Positions 42,760 through 54,267 of a DNA stretch of 64,000 bases are shown in pieces. The DNA comes from Charina bottae (taxonomy: Eukaryota > Chordata > Lepidosauria > Squamata > Charinaidae), in the NCBI GenBank assembly GCA_023362775.1, contig JALMGJ010000011.1:21006001-21070000 (forward strand). The letters run 5' to 3'. The position numbers were made by a program, and so were the translations under genes. How positions within the stretch are numbered: position 1 is the first letter of the stretch; every line of letters begins with the position of its first letter. The notes beneath the pieces were generated by a model. It saw nothing but the letters and a program-made list of their open reading frames with translations, did no database searches and had not been told where the DNA came from.

Positions 42760-43884
42760 CCAGAGAAAACCAACTGGCAAAGGCCAATAATCCAAACAAA
42801 CGGCATATTTCAAATTGACAAGTGGAAATGATTTGAACGGTACGCAAACTTACCAGGATCAGCCTTGTTTCTGGTGCACATTTTGCTTCCTTCTGTTCTT
42901 CTTACAGAATCCTAGGTTCTTGCAAACCAACCAAACTACAGGCCAATTCTCTGGAATATCCCAAGAACCCCTGGGAGCTTCAGTGATTCAACATCACTTT
43001 TTCGGTCCTGAAAATTGTATGTCTTCATTGGGTCAGCTTGGTGCTCAAGGGAAAAAACAGATATTTAGAGGCACTTTTCTCTGCTAGTCCATCTTCCTGT
43101 ATGGAAGCAGGAATTCTTCGAAGCCGACTCAGAGAAAGGCCTGGCATCTCGGCTCGGCTTGGGTCCATCAAACCGGCTCCTTTTCAGAAATCTTACCATT
43201 TTGGTTCCCGGCCTCTTTTCTTTTAACTGCACAAAACTCACCAGAGTCCTGATCTGGCTCTCACTCTCATTTAGAGGGCTACTTTACTCCTTTTAAAAAA
43301 ATTATTATTATTCCTCACACTACCAGTGTGCACTAATATTTCCTAGGAGATATTGTATGTGGCCATGGCACCCCCTTTTGTTGCCCCTCCATGAGCAGCA
43401 TGTGGTGCCATTTGGCCTTGAGGTCTCTGTGGTGCTGAACGTGGAAGAAAATGATTCATTTATTCCTCCCAGCCACCCTTAATGATGTTGCCATTGCCAT
43501 TGGCCGTGGCTGCCTGGTAAAATTAATGTTTCCCTGCTTTTTAAACCCTTGGTTAATTGCTTTTCTGGATATGGTCTGCTCCACATGAATGAGACCATAA
43601 TAACTATTGTACTCGGGGATCTTTGGGTTCTCTGGAAGAGTAATGAGGAGAACCCAGTGGGTTTCACAGGGAGAAGAATCCACGTGGCTACGGTGGATCC
43701 TGCAGTCTAATAGAAAAAGAGGGTGGCTAGACCCTGGATCTTCTGGGGCAGGAAACAGATGGGCTTCTGCAGTGGAGGGGAGAGGAATAACGTATCTTAT
43801 TGACTGATTCACAAAGGAGGAGGGTTATCTTCCTCTCGAACATTTGTTCTAACTGAATGCTTACTAACAGCTCTAACACAAAAG
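42760..43884. other. Non-coding stretch
   Basis: No family recognised. The Penelope-like element begins at its right end. Confidence 0.5.
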
Positions 43885-45440
43885 GTGACACTGACCAGGT
43901 TTTAATATGTATGTAGATGACACCTTCGTCATAATAAAAAAGGAACAACTAGAGGAAACACATGAAACCATCAACAACATCTTCAAAGGAATAAAATTCA
44001 CAAGCGAAGAAGAAAACAAGACACTACCCTTCTTGGACATCCTCATCAGTAGAGGAAATGATGGCATTCTAGAAACACAAGTCTACCGGAAATCTACCCA
44101 CACTAACCAAGTGCTCCACTACCAAAGCAATAACCCAACCTCCCACAAGAGGAGCTGTGTAAGAACACTATTCAGACGAGCACAAACGCACTGCAGCAAC
44201 CCAGAACACTAGAAAAAGGAAACAGACCACTTATATAGCATCTTCCAGCAAAATGGATACCCACGCAACTTTATCAAAAAGTGCCTGACCACTCAACCCA
44301 ACACAGCAAAACCAACAGAAGCTATGAAAAGGATTACACTGCCATATATCAGAAACATCTCAGAAACTACTAATAGACTGTTACATCCACACGGCATCAC
44401 CGTAGCACACAAACCAACCAAAACCCTTCAGAACATCGTAAGTAAACCAAAAGACCCAGTAGCCCAAGAAGAAAAAACAGGAGTTATCTACAACGTACAG
44501 TGTAAGGACTGTAACAGCCACTATGTAGGACAGACTGGCAGAAGACTAGCAGAACGCATCCACGAACACCAACTAGCAGTCAGAAGACACGATGAAAACA
44601 ACTTAATTCAGGGCTTTCCAAAGTGCCGCTGCTGGCGACACACCAGCGGCGGTGGCGCGCGCGCGGCGGCACTACACTGGGCACACATGCACGGCGGCGG
44701 CGTGCACGGTGGCGGTGCGGGGGGGCGTGTGGCAGCGCGTGCGTGCACGGTGGCAGTGCAGGGGGCGTGCGGCGGTGCGCGTGTGCACGGTGGCGGCAGC
44801 GGCGGCTGACGCTGCTGCCATGCACGCGCACGCCGCCGCTTCCGGGTGGTGTGGTGACACACCATGCTGTGTGTGGTGACACACTTTTGTGTCACGACAC
44901 ACAGTTTGGAAAGCTCTGCCTTAATCTCACAACACATGGACAGACTTAACCATACTTTCAACTGGGAAACTGTGAGCATCTTAAACCAAGCCAAATCCAA
45001 AAATGCTAGAGAATTCCTGGAAGCTTGGCACTCAGACAAAGTAGCCATCAACAGACATATAGAGGTAAACAACATTTACATACCATTCATAAGAGACAAT
45101 AGAAAAGCCAGAAGACCAGAATACCTCCTTGCCAGCAATCAACAACCAGATAGGCAAAGATTAACACCAAGTTTAGCACCAGAGGAGCAATCAAACAACA
45201 CAATAGACCCTAATCAAGGAACTATTAACTCAGTCAAGCAACCAAGCAGCAAACAACAACCCAATCAAGGTACTACCAAGGAGAGTACAACACCCCCACC
45301 AACACAGGCAGGACAGGACAGGGTATATAAACAGAGAGCAAGTCCCACTCCATTTTCGCACTGAAGATGTTGCCTAGTCTGGCAATGAAACATCTGCAAG
45401 AAAACAACAAGGCTCAGAGAGCACCAAGGACCCCACAGGT
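43885..45440 (+). mobile_element. Penelope-like element, 5'-truncated, with GIY-YIG endonuclease, split by a hAT insertion
   Basis: The left part encodes the reverse transcriptase box YVDDTFVIIK and the thumb region (LPFLDILISR, TQVYRKSTHTNQVLHY). One in-frame stop at about 44210 interrupts it. The frame then continues through LPYIRNISETTNRLL to a GIY-YIG endonuclease segment (GVIYNVQCKDCNSHYVGQTG, RRLAERIHEHQLAV). The hAT copy at 44609-44918 interrupts the rest, which resumes at 44919 with NHTFNWETVSILNQ, REFLEAWHS and INRHIEVN. This C-terminal signature is followed by a Q/P/T-rich tail to a stop near 45361. The 3' tail (TCTGGCAATGAAACATCTGC) recurs at 50875-51037. The copy is non-functional as it stands. 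Confidence 0.85.
44609..44918 (-). mobile_element. hAT MITE, subfamily A (copy 4), inserted in a Penelope-like element
   Basis: The element is oriented opposite to the other copies (CAGGGCTTTCCAAAGTGCCG left, CAGTTTGGAAAGCTCTG right). Its target duplications have decayed to acttaatt and ccttaatc (6 of 8 match). It interrupts the GIY-YIG/C-terminal part of the surrounding element. Insert plus duplication is 318 bp, a multiple of three. Confidence 0.85.
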
Positions 45441-46589
45441 TCTAATAAGCTATGTCGCTGTAGAGAGGAAGGGAGGACTTGCATAGGATAACCATGGGCC
45501 TGGTTGCCCTGACTCATCCTGACTCAGGTTTTAAAGATGGGATTCCAGGCTGAAATGTCAGATATGGGCATCGCCACCAACTGAGTGCTAGCAAAGGAAC
45601 CCACCGAGGGAAGAAAGCTGCTGCCCAAAGCCCATGTTGGACATGCAGAAGGCTTCAAGCTCTCTCTGAAAAGAGGGTTGTGAAAAACAACCTGGTACCT
45701 TCTACATGCCTTGGACTAGAGCTCCTATAAGCACCAGTCAGCATGATGATGAGATTTGTGGTCCAAAGCATGGAGAATACCAGATTGGCTATCCTACAGA
45801 GTCTCTACCAGTCTTGTAATAAGTACATGGAGTAATAGTATCATTTGATAACTCCCCAAAATATGGAGCACATTTGGGTAAGCTATGACGCACTTTAGTG
45901 AAGAGCGTCAAGACAAAACAGGCTCTTGTCAAGTTCAGACAAGCTACAGACATGGAAACTAGGAAGGCACAAAGCATGGACTGAATTTAGAGAACATCCT
46001 CTCACCAGTTGCCAGAAAGGTGCAGAAATTGTCTTGCTTTCCTGATACCTCTTCAGCTTGAGGTTACCTACAAAGCTTTTAAACATCTTCCTATCCACTC
46101 CTTAACTGCTATGGGAGTTATGTCCCCCTGCCTGCAGTTGAAGGGCTCTAAGTACATTCACACACACATTTGCAATAGAGCTATTGGAAGAGACTAGACA
46201 CCAATTTTGAGGTTGCACTGCCCTCTGTTGCCCACAGAAGAGACTGCAAATGCAAGAAAAACAATCGATTATTGGAGACAGAGAAGCAAATTTAGTTCTT
46301 TGCTGAAGTGCATCAAGATTATCTGCTAAGCAAGAGTTGCTTCACATTCAGTGCTAGGTAATAATTTATTTGAAGTGCATGTGTAGTTTGTCATATATGA
46401 TGATCATAAATATATGCCGTTTGCTATATGTTTATATGTGGGGAAAAGCCTAGATATTTGCAACTTTGTATACAGAGTATTGCATGCATCTGGGTCATCA
46501 TCTATGTACAAAGATTCTGGGAAGTTAAATAGCCCCTAGAAAATATTGCTAACAGCCAAGCTGATAATCAGCACAATCTTACAAGATGA
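45441..46589. other. Non-coding stretch
   Basis: No recognisable gene. Its right end leads into the BovB-like LINE, whose true 5' limit may be further left. Confidence 0.45.
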
Positions 46590-46923
46590 TGCAGATAATG
46601 TGCTACATGCAGTTTGTAAACAGATAAAGGCCAAGGGACTGAAAAAGATCAATTTATATTCCAGTACCAAAAAAGGCAGTGCTGAACACTGCTCAAGCTA
46701 CTGAACAATTGCACTTATTTCACATACGATAATGCTGAAAATTTTACAATCTAGACTTCAATAATACATGGAATTAGAAGTCTATGAGTTGGGTTCAAGA
46801 GAGGCAGGGGCATCTCAGATCACACTGTTAATACCTGATGGATAAGAGAACAGGCAAAAGAAGTTATCTGTTTCTGCTCCACTGATTACACAACGTCGTT
46901 TGACTGTATAGACCACAGGCTCG

Positions 46924-47535
46924 CGCAGTTATTGGTGCGCCTAGATCAGCGCATGTGACACCTCTGCTGCGACAGCTGCACTGGGTGCCTGTGTGCTTCC
47001 GGGTCCAATTCAAGGTGTTGGTTATCACCTTTAAAGCCCTACATGGCATGGGGCCAGGTTACCTGAGGGACCGTCTCATCCCCATAACGTCGAACCGTCC
47101 CACTCGGTCATTCAGAGAGGGCATGCTACGGATCCCGTCCGTAAAGGAATGTCACCTGACGGGGTCTAGGAGGCATGCCTTCTCGGTAACGGCGCCCACC
47201 CTTTGGAATATGCTACCCCCGGAGGTGAGGCAGGCCTCATCGCTCCCGGCCTTCAGAAAGAACTTAAAGACCTGGTTCTGCCACCTTGCGTGGGGGGAGG
47301 GGGGGAAAAGTTCCTCTTGGGGATGGCTGGTGCCATAGGGCCCTTTTAAACATCCAAACATCATACCACCGCATCTTGGATTTTTATACTTAATTTTAAT
47401 ATATTAGAGTGTTTTATTGGGTTGTTTTAATTGTCGGATTTTAATTTTTGTGTTTTGTAAACCGCCCAGAGTTCCCTTGTGGGGAGATGGAGCGGTATAT
47501 AAATTGAAACATACATAAATAAATAAATAAATAAA

Positions 47536-47596
<61 letters not shown>
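46924..47596 (+). mobile_element. L2/CR1-type LINE inserted in a BovB LINE
   Basis: It encodes LLRQLHWVPVCFRVQFKVLV, then KALHGMGPGYLRDRLIPITS, AFSVTAPTLWNMLPPEVRQA and FRKNLKTWF. It continues into the ACCGCCCAGAGTTCCCTTGT tail and an AAAT then AAGC simple repeat. The BovB reading resumes on both sides (DCIDHRL before, LWIALKNTGVPGYL after), so the insertion is younger than the BovB copy. Confidence 0.8.
47538..47596 (+). repeat. (AAGC)n microsatellite
   Basis: About 15 AAGC units follow an (AAAT)n stretch at 47516-47537, at the 3' end of the L2-type insert. Confidence 0.95.
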
Positions 47597-47875
47597 TGTG
47601 GATAGCTTTGAAAAACACGGGTGTCCCGGGGTACCTCATCTACCTATTGAAGAATTTGTACGATGATCAGGAAACAAGAGTTAGAATGGAACATGGAACA
47701 ATTAAATAGGAGAGAAGTGCACCAAGATTGTATACTGTCACCTTATTTACTTAACTTATATGCATAACGTATATAGAGATGCTGGACTAAAACAATTAGA
47801 AATTGGAATTACAATTGTTGGGAGAGACATTCAGAGCATGAGATATCCTGATTATACCAGTTTGATGGCTGGAAG

Positions 47876-48010
47876 CAGGGTTCCTCAACCTCTGCCATTT
47901 TAAGATGTGTGGACTTCAACTCCCAGAATACTCCAGCCAACAATGCTGGCTGGAGTATTCTGGGAGTTGAAGTCCACACATCTTAAAATGGCTGAGGGTG
48001 AGGAACCCTG
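47876..48010 (+). mobile_element. Palindromic hAT MITE inserted in the BovB reverse transcriptase
   Basis: CAGGGTTCCTCAACC ends with a perfect duplication, gctggaag (47868-47875 and 48011-48018). The insertion lies just after the degraded catalytic box (YPDY) of the BovB copy. Confidence 0.88.
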
Positions 48011-48775
48011 GCTGGAAGCAAGGAATACAAGGAATCTCTTTTGAAGGTGAAGAAGGAAGTGCAAAAATTGGTCTACTGCTGAAATTAAAGAAGCCTGAGA
48101 TCGTATGAAAAGGCAATACCAATACAATACAAACAGGTGGAGAAGAAGCTGAAGTAGTAACAGATGCATACCTTCCTAGGCTCAAAAATTCACAAGGATG
48201 GGGCTGTGTAGCCATGAAATAAAACAGATATCTGATATTGGGAAGAAAAATTTTAACAGATCTAAACAAAATCTTATAGTTCAGAACCATCACACTGAGA
48301 AAAATATATATACTGTCAAACCTGTCGTAACATACGACTGCGAAAGTTGGACCATCTCAAAAGCTGAACAAAGGAAAACTGATGCCTTTGTACTGTGATG
48401 CTGGAGAATTAGAAGATAATACCTTGGACTGATAATACTTTGGACTGCAAGAACATGTCATTTAATATTAGATGAAGGAACAACCAGACCGCTCTTCGGA
48501 AACGCCAATAATTACACTAAAGCTTAAATATTTTGCACAGATAAAACAAAGGCAGGAGTCACTGGAGAAGACCCTGATGATTGGAAAAATCAAAAGCAGT
48601 AAAAAAGAGGCCAAGAGACAAGAAGGTGGCTCAACTCTCATCACTGATGACTCAAGCAAGATCTTATAAGAACTGAGAGGACCAATCATTGAGAGAGAAT
48701 CCTGGCAAATGTCATCTCCATCAGGCCGTAAAGAGCCCGAAGTGACTAAAGAACAACAAAGGATCATCATATATG

Positions 48776-49134
48776 TAGGCTGACCATACGTCCCGTTTTG
48801 AACAGGACAGTCCCGTTTTTTTTAGCATTTTTCAACCGTCCCATTGTTTTCATAAAAATCTCAATTTTGTCCCGTTTTTCAAACCCGGCGTGAATGGCGC
48901 GGAAGGAGGATCCGAACCGGAGTGCAGACCAGGGGCGGGGTTTGCAGGCAGGAGCCAATCGCCTGGACCGGGGGGTGGGGTTTGCAGACGAGCCCATCGC
49001 GCAGACCGGGGGTGGGGTTTGCAGGCGGGAGCCAATTGCGCGGACTGGGCAGCGGGGACCCCTGTCTTTTTCATGAATATGGAATATTACATAAGACCCC
49101 GTCCCGTTTTGCCATCGTGAAATATGGTCAGCAT
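48776..49134 (+). mobile_element. Element with CTGACCATA inverted ends, minisatellite interior and 31-bp flanking duplication
   Basis: The left part reads GGCTGACCATACGTCCCGTT and the right part AAATATGGTCAGCAT, inverted ends with tandem GTCCCGTTTT motifs next to them. A 31-bp sequence starting ACTAAAGAACAACAAAGGAT is present on both sides (about 48744-48774 and 49135-49165). The interior has three GC-box/CCAAT units (48928-49049). The family is not known to me. Confidence 0.65.
48928..49049 (+). repeat. GC-box/CCAAT minisatellite, 3 units
   Basis: Three units read GGGGCGGGGTTTGCAGGCAG then GAGCCAATC, with point differences. Confidence 0.75.
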
Positions 49135-49777
49135 ACTAAAGAACAACAAAGGATCATCATATATGACAGTGTGGAAAAAGGAGTGAATGAATCAGGACAA
49201 TTTCCATACAGAAGTGCCTTCCTTATAGAATCTTCTTCAGGGAGAAATGGCCTTCAGAAGCACTTATACCTTCTCCTCCTGGTTCCCATTCTAAATACTT
49301 CTAGCTGATTCAAGCAAACAGATTTTTTGGAATAGTTTCTTAAACAGAATGCTCCCTTATCCCCACCCTCCTTTTTTCCCCCCATCAGCCCTTCTTTTCA
49401 ACTTTGTCTTAACCACAGGATTTTCTGAGCAGCTGAGGCAGCAGTAGCACTCACAGCCGAGAGGCTATGTTCACACTTCCCACTAAGAGAAGTGACTGGC
49501 CCTTGTTCAGATTGCAGCATGAGCAAGCACCCGATCCGGCACACAGAGCACTGTGACTGCTTGCATTGTAACAAGGGGGATCTGATTGGAGTGGTAGCAC
49601 CGTAGCTCCTTACATTAATTCTCTTTCCTAGATGAAGAAGAAACTCATTTAAATATTTCTGGATAAGAGAAACAACCAGGTAAGTACAAGTACAGGTAAT
49701 TGTCAAAACGCTGTCCAGGTAAGATTCTGCTGTAGAGAACATCTACACAGCCTTAGTGAGTTGCCTTTGGTCTAAAG

Positions 49778-50098
49778 CAGGGGTCCCCAACCTGTGGGCC
49801 GCAGCCTGTTAGGAAGCAGGCTGCACAGCAGGTGAGTGGTGGTGGTCCCCGCGATTGGCTCCCGCCTGCAAACCCCGCCCCCCATCCGCACGATTGGCTC
49901 CCGCCTGCAAACCCCACCCCTGTGATTGGCTCCCGCCTGCAAACCGCACCCCCCGTCCGCGCGATTGGCTCCCGCCTGCAAACCCCGCCCCTGGTCCGTG
50001 TGATTGGCTCCCGCCTGCAAACCCCGCCCCACCCCGGGTCTGTGGAAAAATTGTCTTCCACGACCGGTCCCTGGTGCCAAAAAGGTTGGGTACCCCTG
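49778..50098 (+). mobile_element. hAT-like MITE with CAGGGGTCCCC ends (copy 2), minisatellite interior
   Basis: It has the same ends as the copy at 11944. Flanks are gtctaaag and gtctacag (7 of 8). The interior is replaced by five units of GATTGGCTCCCGCCTGCAAA followed by a CCCCGCCCC-type spacer (49853-50037). Confidence 0.85.
49853..50037 (-). repeat. GC-box/CCAAT minisatellite, 5 units
   Basis: On the minus strand each unit of about 32-41 bp reads GGGGCGGGGTTTGCAGGCGG followed by GAGCCAATC. The same unit occurs in two other mobile elements in this window. Confidence 0.85.
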
Positions 50099-50504
50099 GT
50101 CTACAGAGCTATCAGGAGAAATGTAGAGGGTGGAGCTTCCACATCGAGGAATATTCATACAGCAGTGAGAAGACCTGTAAAAGCTTTAAACCCCTATGTG
50201 CAATTGGTAGACACTAGCAAAAATAACCTTTTCTTTTCTCCTAAAAACTGACGTGAATTGCAGCTTTGTGAACATGAACTGAGATTCAAGATTCACAGGC
50301 TTCCTTGCGGGCAGGGAAGTAGGACAGGGACTAATACATACAAAGGCCTCCCAGATTCATCACTGTGGTGTCTTTTCTACTGATCAACAAAAGACCCTAG
50401 AGTTAAGGGTAGGGGTAGGTTTTTCTGCTGCTTTCCTTACTGAAACGTCTAGAAGAACTAACTCCAGTGAGCCTGCAACAGTAAGTTTGGGCAGAGTGGG
50501 TCCC

Positions 50505-50840
50505 CTCAATTAAACGTCGTCACCTTGTGGGACTGAGGCGGCGTGCCTTCTCTGTCGCTGCCTCTGCCCTCTGGAACAGCATCTCCCCAAGAGGTACGCA
50601 TGGCCCCCACTCTCCTGGGGTTCCAGAAGGCCCTTGAAACCTGGCTTTGTTCCCAAACTTAGGGTTAGTGTGTCTGTAGAGCCCCTGTTCTGTTTTTATC
50701 ATTATGGTTGGTTTTAGTTCAGACTACCATGTCTTGTTTTCATGTTTTTTAACAGTTTTTAATTGTATATTTGGATACTGTAAACCACTCAGTGTCTTCT
50801 GGAATGGGTGGCCATAATAAATTTATAAGAACAATAAGAA
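50505..50840 (+). mobile_element. L2/CR1-type LINE 3' fragment
   Basis: A reading RRRAFSVAASALWNSI followed by ETWLCSQT-like sequence, and the tail GTAAACCACTCAGTGTCTTC, identify the family. Confidence 0.6.
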
Positions 50841-50874
50841 CAACAACATACAAGGTACTCTTAACTGAGGAGTC

Positions 50875-51037
50875 CTTGGTGCTCTCTGAGCCTTGTTGTT
50901 TTCTTGCAGATGTTTCATTGCCAGGCTAGGCAACATCTTCAGTGTGAAACCTTTTCGCACTGAAGATGTAGCCTAGCCTGGCAATGAAACGTCTGCAAGA
51001 AAACAACAAGGCTCAGAGAGCACCAAGGACTCCTCAG
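50875..51037. repeat. Inverted pair of Penelope-like 3' tails
   Basis: 50875-50944 plus a few bases and 50958-51037 are inverted copies with about two mismatches, separated by about 13 bases. Each arm matches the 3' tail of the element ending near 45440 (CTCTGAGCCTTGTTGTTTTC on the minus strand). Confidence 0.85.
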
Positions 51038-52051
51038 TTCAACCCTGAGCTACAAATATTCTCTTCGATTGGTACTCTTCACTGAGTAAGCAGATCACAG
51101 GCATGCTTAACTGATGCATAATAACAATAACCCAATATATTATGCCCCTTCCCACCAAGATATAGACATTATTATTATTATTATATAAATTGGTGGTTTT
51201 TCTGTGTGAATAATGTTGTCACCACAAACAGGAACTCTTAGGGGACAGTGGGGCCACTCCAGTTGTGGGTCTACTTTGGGGGGGAGGTTCTTCTGATGGT
51301 AACTCAGAGATTACTGTTTGAGTCTCCAACCCCATCAGCTGCAACTCCGTTTTGTTCCTCTGTTTCTTCAGGAGAGGTAGTTGGTGCGTCTTGCTTCAAT
51401 GCGAGCGGCTTGCTCAGCTTGTCTCAGCTGTTTATCCTGAACACTTCTTCTCAAATTAGGTTTGAGACAATCCAACCTTGAGCATAAGATACAGCCTAAG
51501 AACAGGATTCATTTTCTCTAGTGGCAATGATGTCATCTAAAAAGCACTGGGTGTCTCAACAGCCTGGTAGCATTTGATCTATGGCTCCCTGCCAAAGAAT
51601 TGGTGTTGAGGCTATTCCAAAACCAAGTCTGTTATAATGATATAATCCTTTATGTGAATTTATGACTCACATTAGAAGTCAACGGCAAAACCATATCAAT
51701 GCAATTGGACACTGGATTTGCTGTATCAGTTCTATCACAACATAAATTTGAGTAGCATTTCGCAGATCCTAAACTAAAGCTAGAGATATGATTTAATTCT
51801 TATACTGGAGAAAAGATCATTTCCATTGGAGCGATACCTGTAACTTTAAAATACAGAACTGGCAAGGTACGTTAGACATGTATGTCGTGAGAACAGGTAG
51901 ACCAACATTCTGGGTTAGTATGGCTACGGAAGCTGCTTGGAACTCCATCAGCACCCTGCGTTCTCTGCTTCTTAACATGGAGACCACTAAGAGTAAGCTG
52001 AAAAAGATATTGAATGATGCTGCAGATGTTTTCAAAGATGGCATTGGCATA

Positions 52052-52392
52052 GGTAAAGGTAAAGGTACCCCCCGCACATTTGTGCAGTCGTGTCCGACTC
52101 TAGGGGCCGGTGCTCATCTCCGTTTGTTAGCCAAAGAGCCAGCATTGTCCGAAGACGCTTCCGCGGTCATGTGGCCGCATGATGTGTGCGGAACGCTGTT
52201 ACCTACCCACCAAAGTGGTACCTATTTATCTACTTGCATTTGCATGCTTTCGAATTGCTGGGTTGGCAAGAGCTGGAGCTAGTGCGGGAGCTCACTCCGT
52301 CACGCGGGGCTGGAGATTCGAACCTCCGAACTTGCGATCTTCCGATCGACAAGCCTGGCATCTTACCCACTGAGCCACCACGCCCCTATATT
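52052..52392 (-). mobile_element. tRNA-derived SINE (copy 3), in gypsy relic
   Basis: Same family, reverse orientation. The duplication gcattggcata lies at 52041-52051 and 52393-52403. It is inserted just after the gypsy protease region. Confidence 0.88.
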
Positions 52393-52440
52393 GCATTGGC
52401 ATACTCAACTGCATAAAATAAAAATGTTTCAAATACTGTA

Positions 52441-52792
52441 AAGGTAAAGGTGTCCCCCCCCCCCCCCCCGCACATTTGTGCAGTCGTGTCCGACTCTAGG
52501 GGCCGGTGCTCATCTCCGTTTCTTAGCCGAAGAGCCAGCATTGTCCGAAGATGCTTCTGCGGTCAAGTGGCCGGCATGACACATGCGGAACGCTGTTACC
52601 TTCCCACTGAAGTGGTACCTATTAATCTACTTGCATTTGCATGCTTTCAAATTGCTAGTTTGGCAAGAGCTGGGGCGAGTGCGGGAGCTCACTCCGTCAC
52701 GCGGGGCTAGGGATTCGAACCTCCGAATGTGCGACCTTCTGATCGACAAGCCTGGCGTCTTACCCGCTGAGCCACCACGCCCCTTAAAATAC
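52441..52792 (-). mobile_element. tRNA-derived SINE (copy 4), in gypsy relic
   Basis: Same family, reverse orientation. The duplication ttcaaatactgta lies at 52428-52440 and 52793-52805. It includes a long C run in its reversed tail. Confidence 0.87.
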
Positions 52793-53486
52793 TTCAAATA
52801 CTGTAAGCATACCCATAAGCCATACACAAAACGTAGAAAGTGACTTGGATCAGAGGGAAAGCTGATTGGAGTCTTGGTCCTGCTACTAAAAAGAATGGAA
52901 CTGTCAGGATCTGTGGTGATTTTCAAGTTACCATAATCCACTATTACAGTTTGAGCAACCACCATTGGCTAGAATTTAGGATTGTTTTGCTAATCTTGGA
53001 GCACAGGGTGGGCGGGGGGAACATTTCAACAAACAGACTTAGCAGAACCTTACAGTAGCTACAGATGGACCTAGCAATAGGTTCCAAGGTGTTTCTCATC
53101 ATACATTCACACAAATGGTTATATCATTATAACAAACGTGGTTCCGGATAGCACCTGCACAAGTGCTTTGGCAGAAAGCCGTGGATCAAATGCTACAAGA
53201 CAGTCCAGGCACCGTGTGCTATTTAGAAGACGTCATTTTCATTGGAGAAAAGGATGAAATATATCTATATAATCTCAAGCACTGTGGCAGAGATTGGTGG
53301 ACTGTAGTCTTTGAGCACAATGCAACAAATCTGACTTCTCTATACCAAATATTTCACACTGCAGTCCAGCTGTTGACATATAAAGCCTACACAAGTGTGC
53401 AGAGAACATTCAAACAGTGGTGAGTGCCCCAAGACCACAAACAGCTATGACTCTTTTCTAGGATTCGTCAGTTATACTGTCAGTTA

Positions 53487-53895
53487 CAGGTAGTCGTCGC
53501 TTAACAACCATTCATTTAGCAACAGTTCGGACTTATGATGATGCTGGAAAAACCAGCTTACAACCGGTCCTTGCACTTATGACTGTTGCAGCGTCCCCAC
53601 AGTCACGTGATCACGATTCGGGTGCTTGGCAACCGGTTCGCATTTACAAACATTGCAGCATCCCGCAGTCACATGATCACCATTTTCAACCTTCTCAGCC
53701 GGCTTCTGGCAAGCAAAATCAATGGGGAACCACATGATTCGCTTAACGACCATCCGGTTCGCTTAACGACCACATTGATCCACTTAACAACCACTGCAAA
53801 AAGGTCATAAAATTGGGTTGGATTCGCTTAATGAGTGCTTCACTTAGCAACTGAAATTCCAGTCCCAATTGTGGTGTTTAAGCGAGGACTACCTG
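53487..53895 (+). mobile_element. Tigger-like non-autonomous DNA transposon (copy 3)
   Basis: It has the CAGGTAGTCGTCGC start, the GAGGACTACCTG end and TA flanks. It is inserted in the Ty3/gypsy relic between the reverse transcriptase and RNase H regions, so it is younger than that element. It is about 100 bp longer than copy 1 because the GTCACGTGATCAC-containing part is repeated. Confidence 0.75.
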
Positions 53896-54267
53896 TATAC
53901 TGCCAAATTTAGCCACTGTGCTTTATCCCTTGAACACTTTACTGTAAGTGGAAAGGAATGACCCTGGCCAAAACAGTGGAATCAAGCTCTCACAGGAGCA
54001 AATCATCACCACCACATTAGACAGTGCTCACACATCATATCTTGCACTTACCAGTGAAATTGGCTTGTGATGCCTCGCAATATGGCTTCAATGTAGTTAT
54101 AGCACATCGGAAAGAATGACTGGCAGTGAATGACTAGTAGGTTGTGCATCACGCTCGCTCACATCTGCAGAGCAAAATTAGGCACAAATTGGCAGGGAAG
54201 TACTGAGCTTGGTTTGGAGAGTTAAAAGTTTCAACCAGTATTTTATATGGAAGGTAATGTACTCTTA

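Larger units (their letters stand above)
46590..48775 (+). mobile_element. BovB-like (RTE) LINE, degraded, with two nested insertions
   Basis: Readings in order: an IPVPKKGSAEHCSSY-like fingers motif and TIALISHTIMLKILQSRLQ (46650-46770), CFCSTDYTTSFDCIDHRL (to 46923), then after an L2-type insert LWIALKNTGVPGYLIYLLKN (from 47596). Next come a QDCILSPYLLNLYA box and a catalytic box decayed from YADD to YPDY (near 47850), a hAT insert (47876-48010), and CESWTISKAEQRKTDAF and SLEKTLMIGKI towards the 3' end. Many stops and frameshifts make it a fossil. Confidence 0.8.

Noticed and set aside
47404..47639. Open frames reading repeated LLACLLAC
   Set aside because: They are translations of the (AAGC)n microsatellite.
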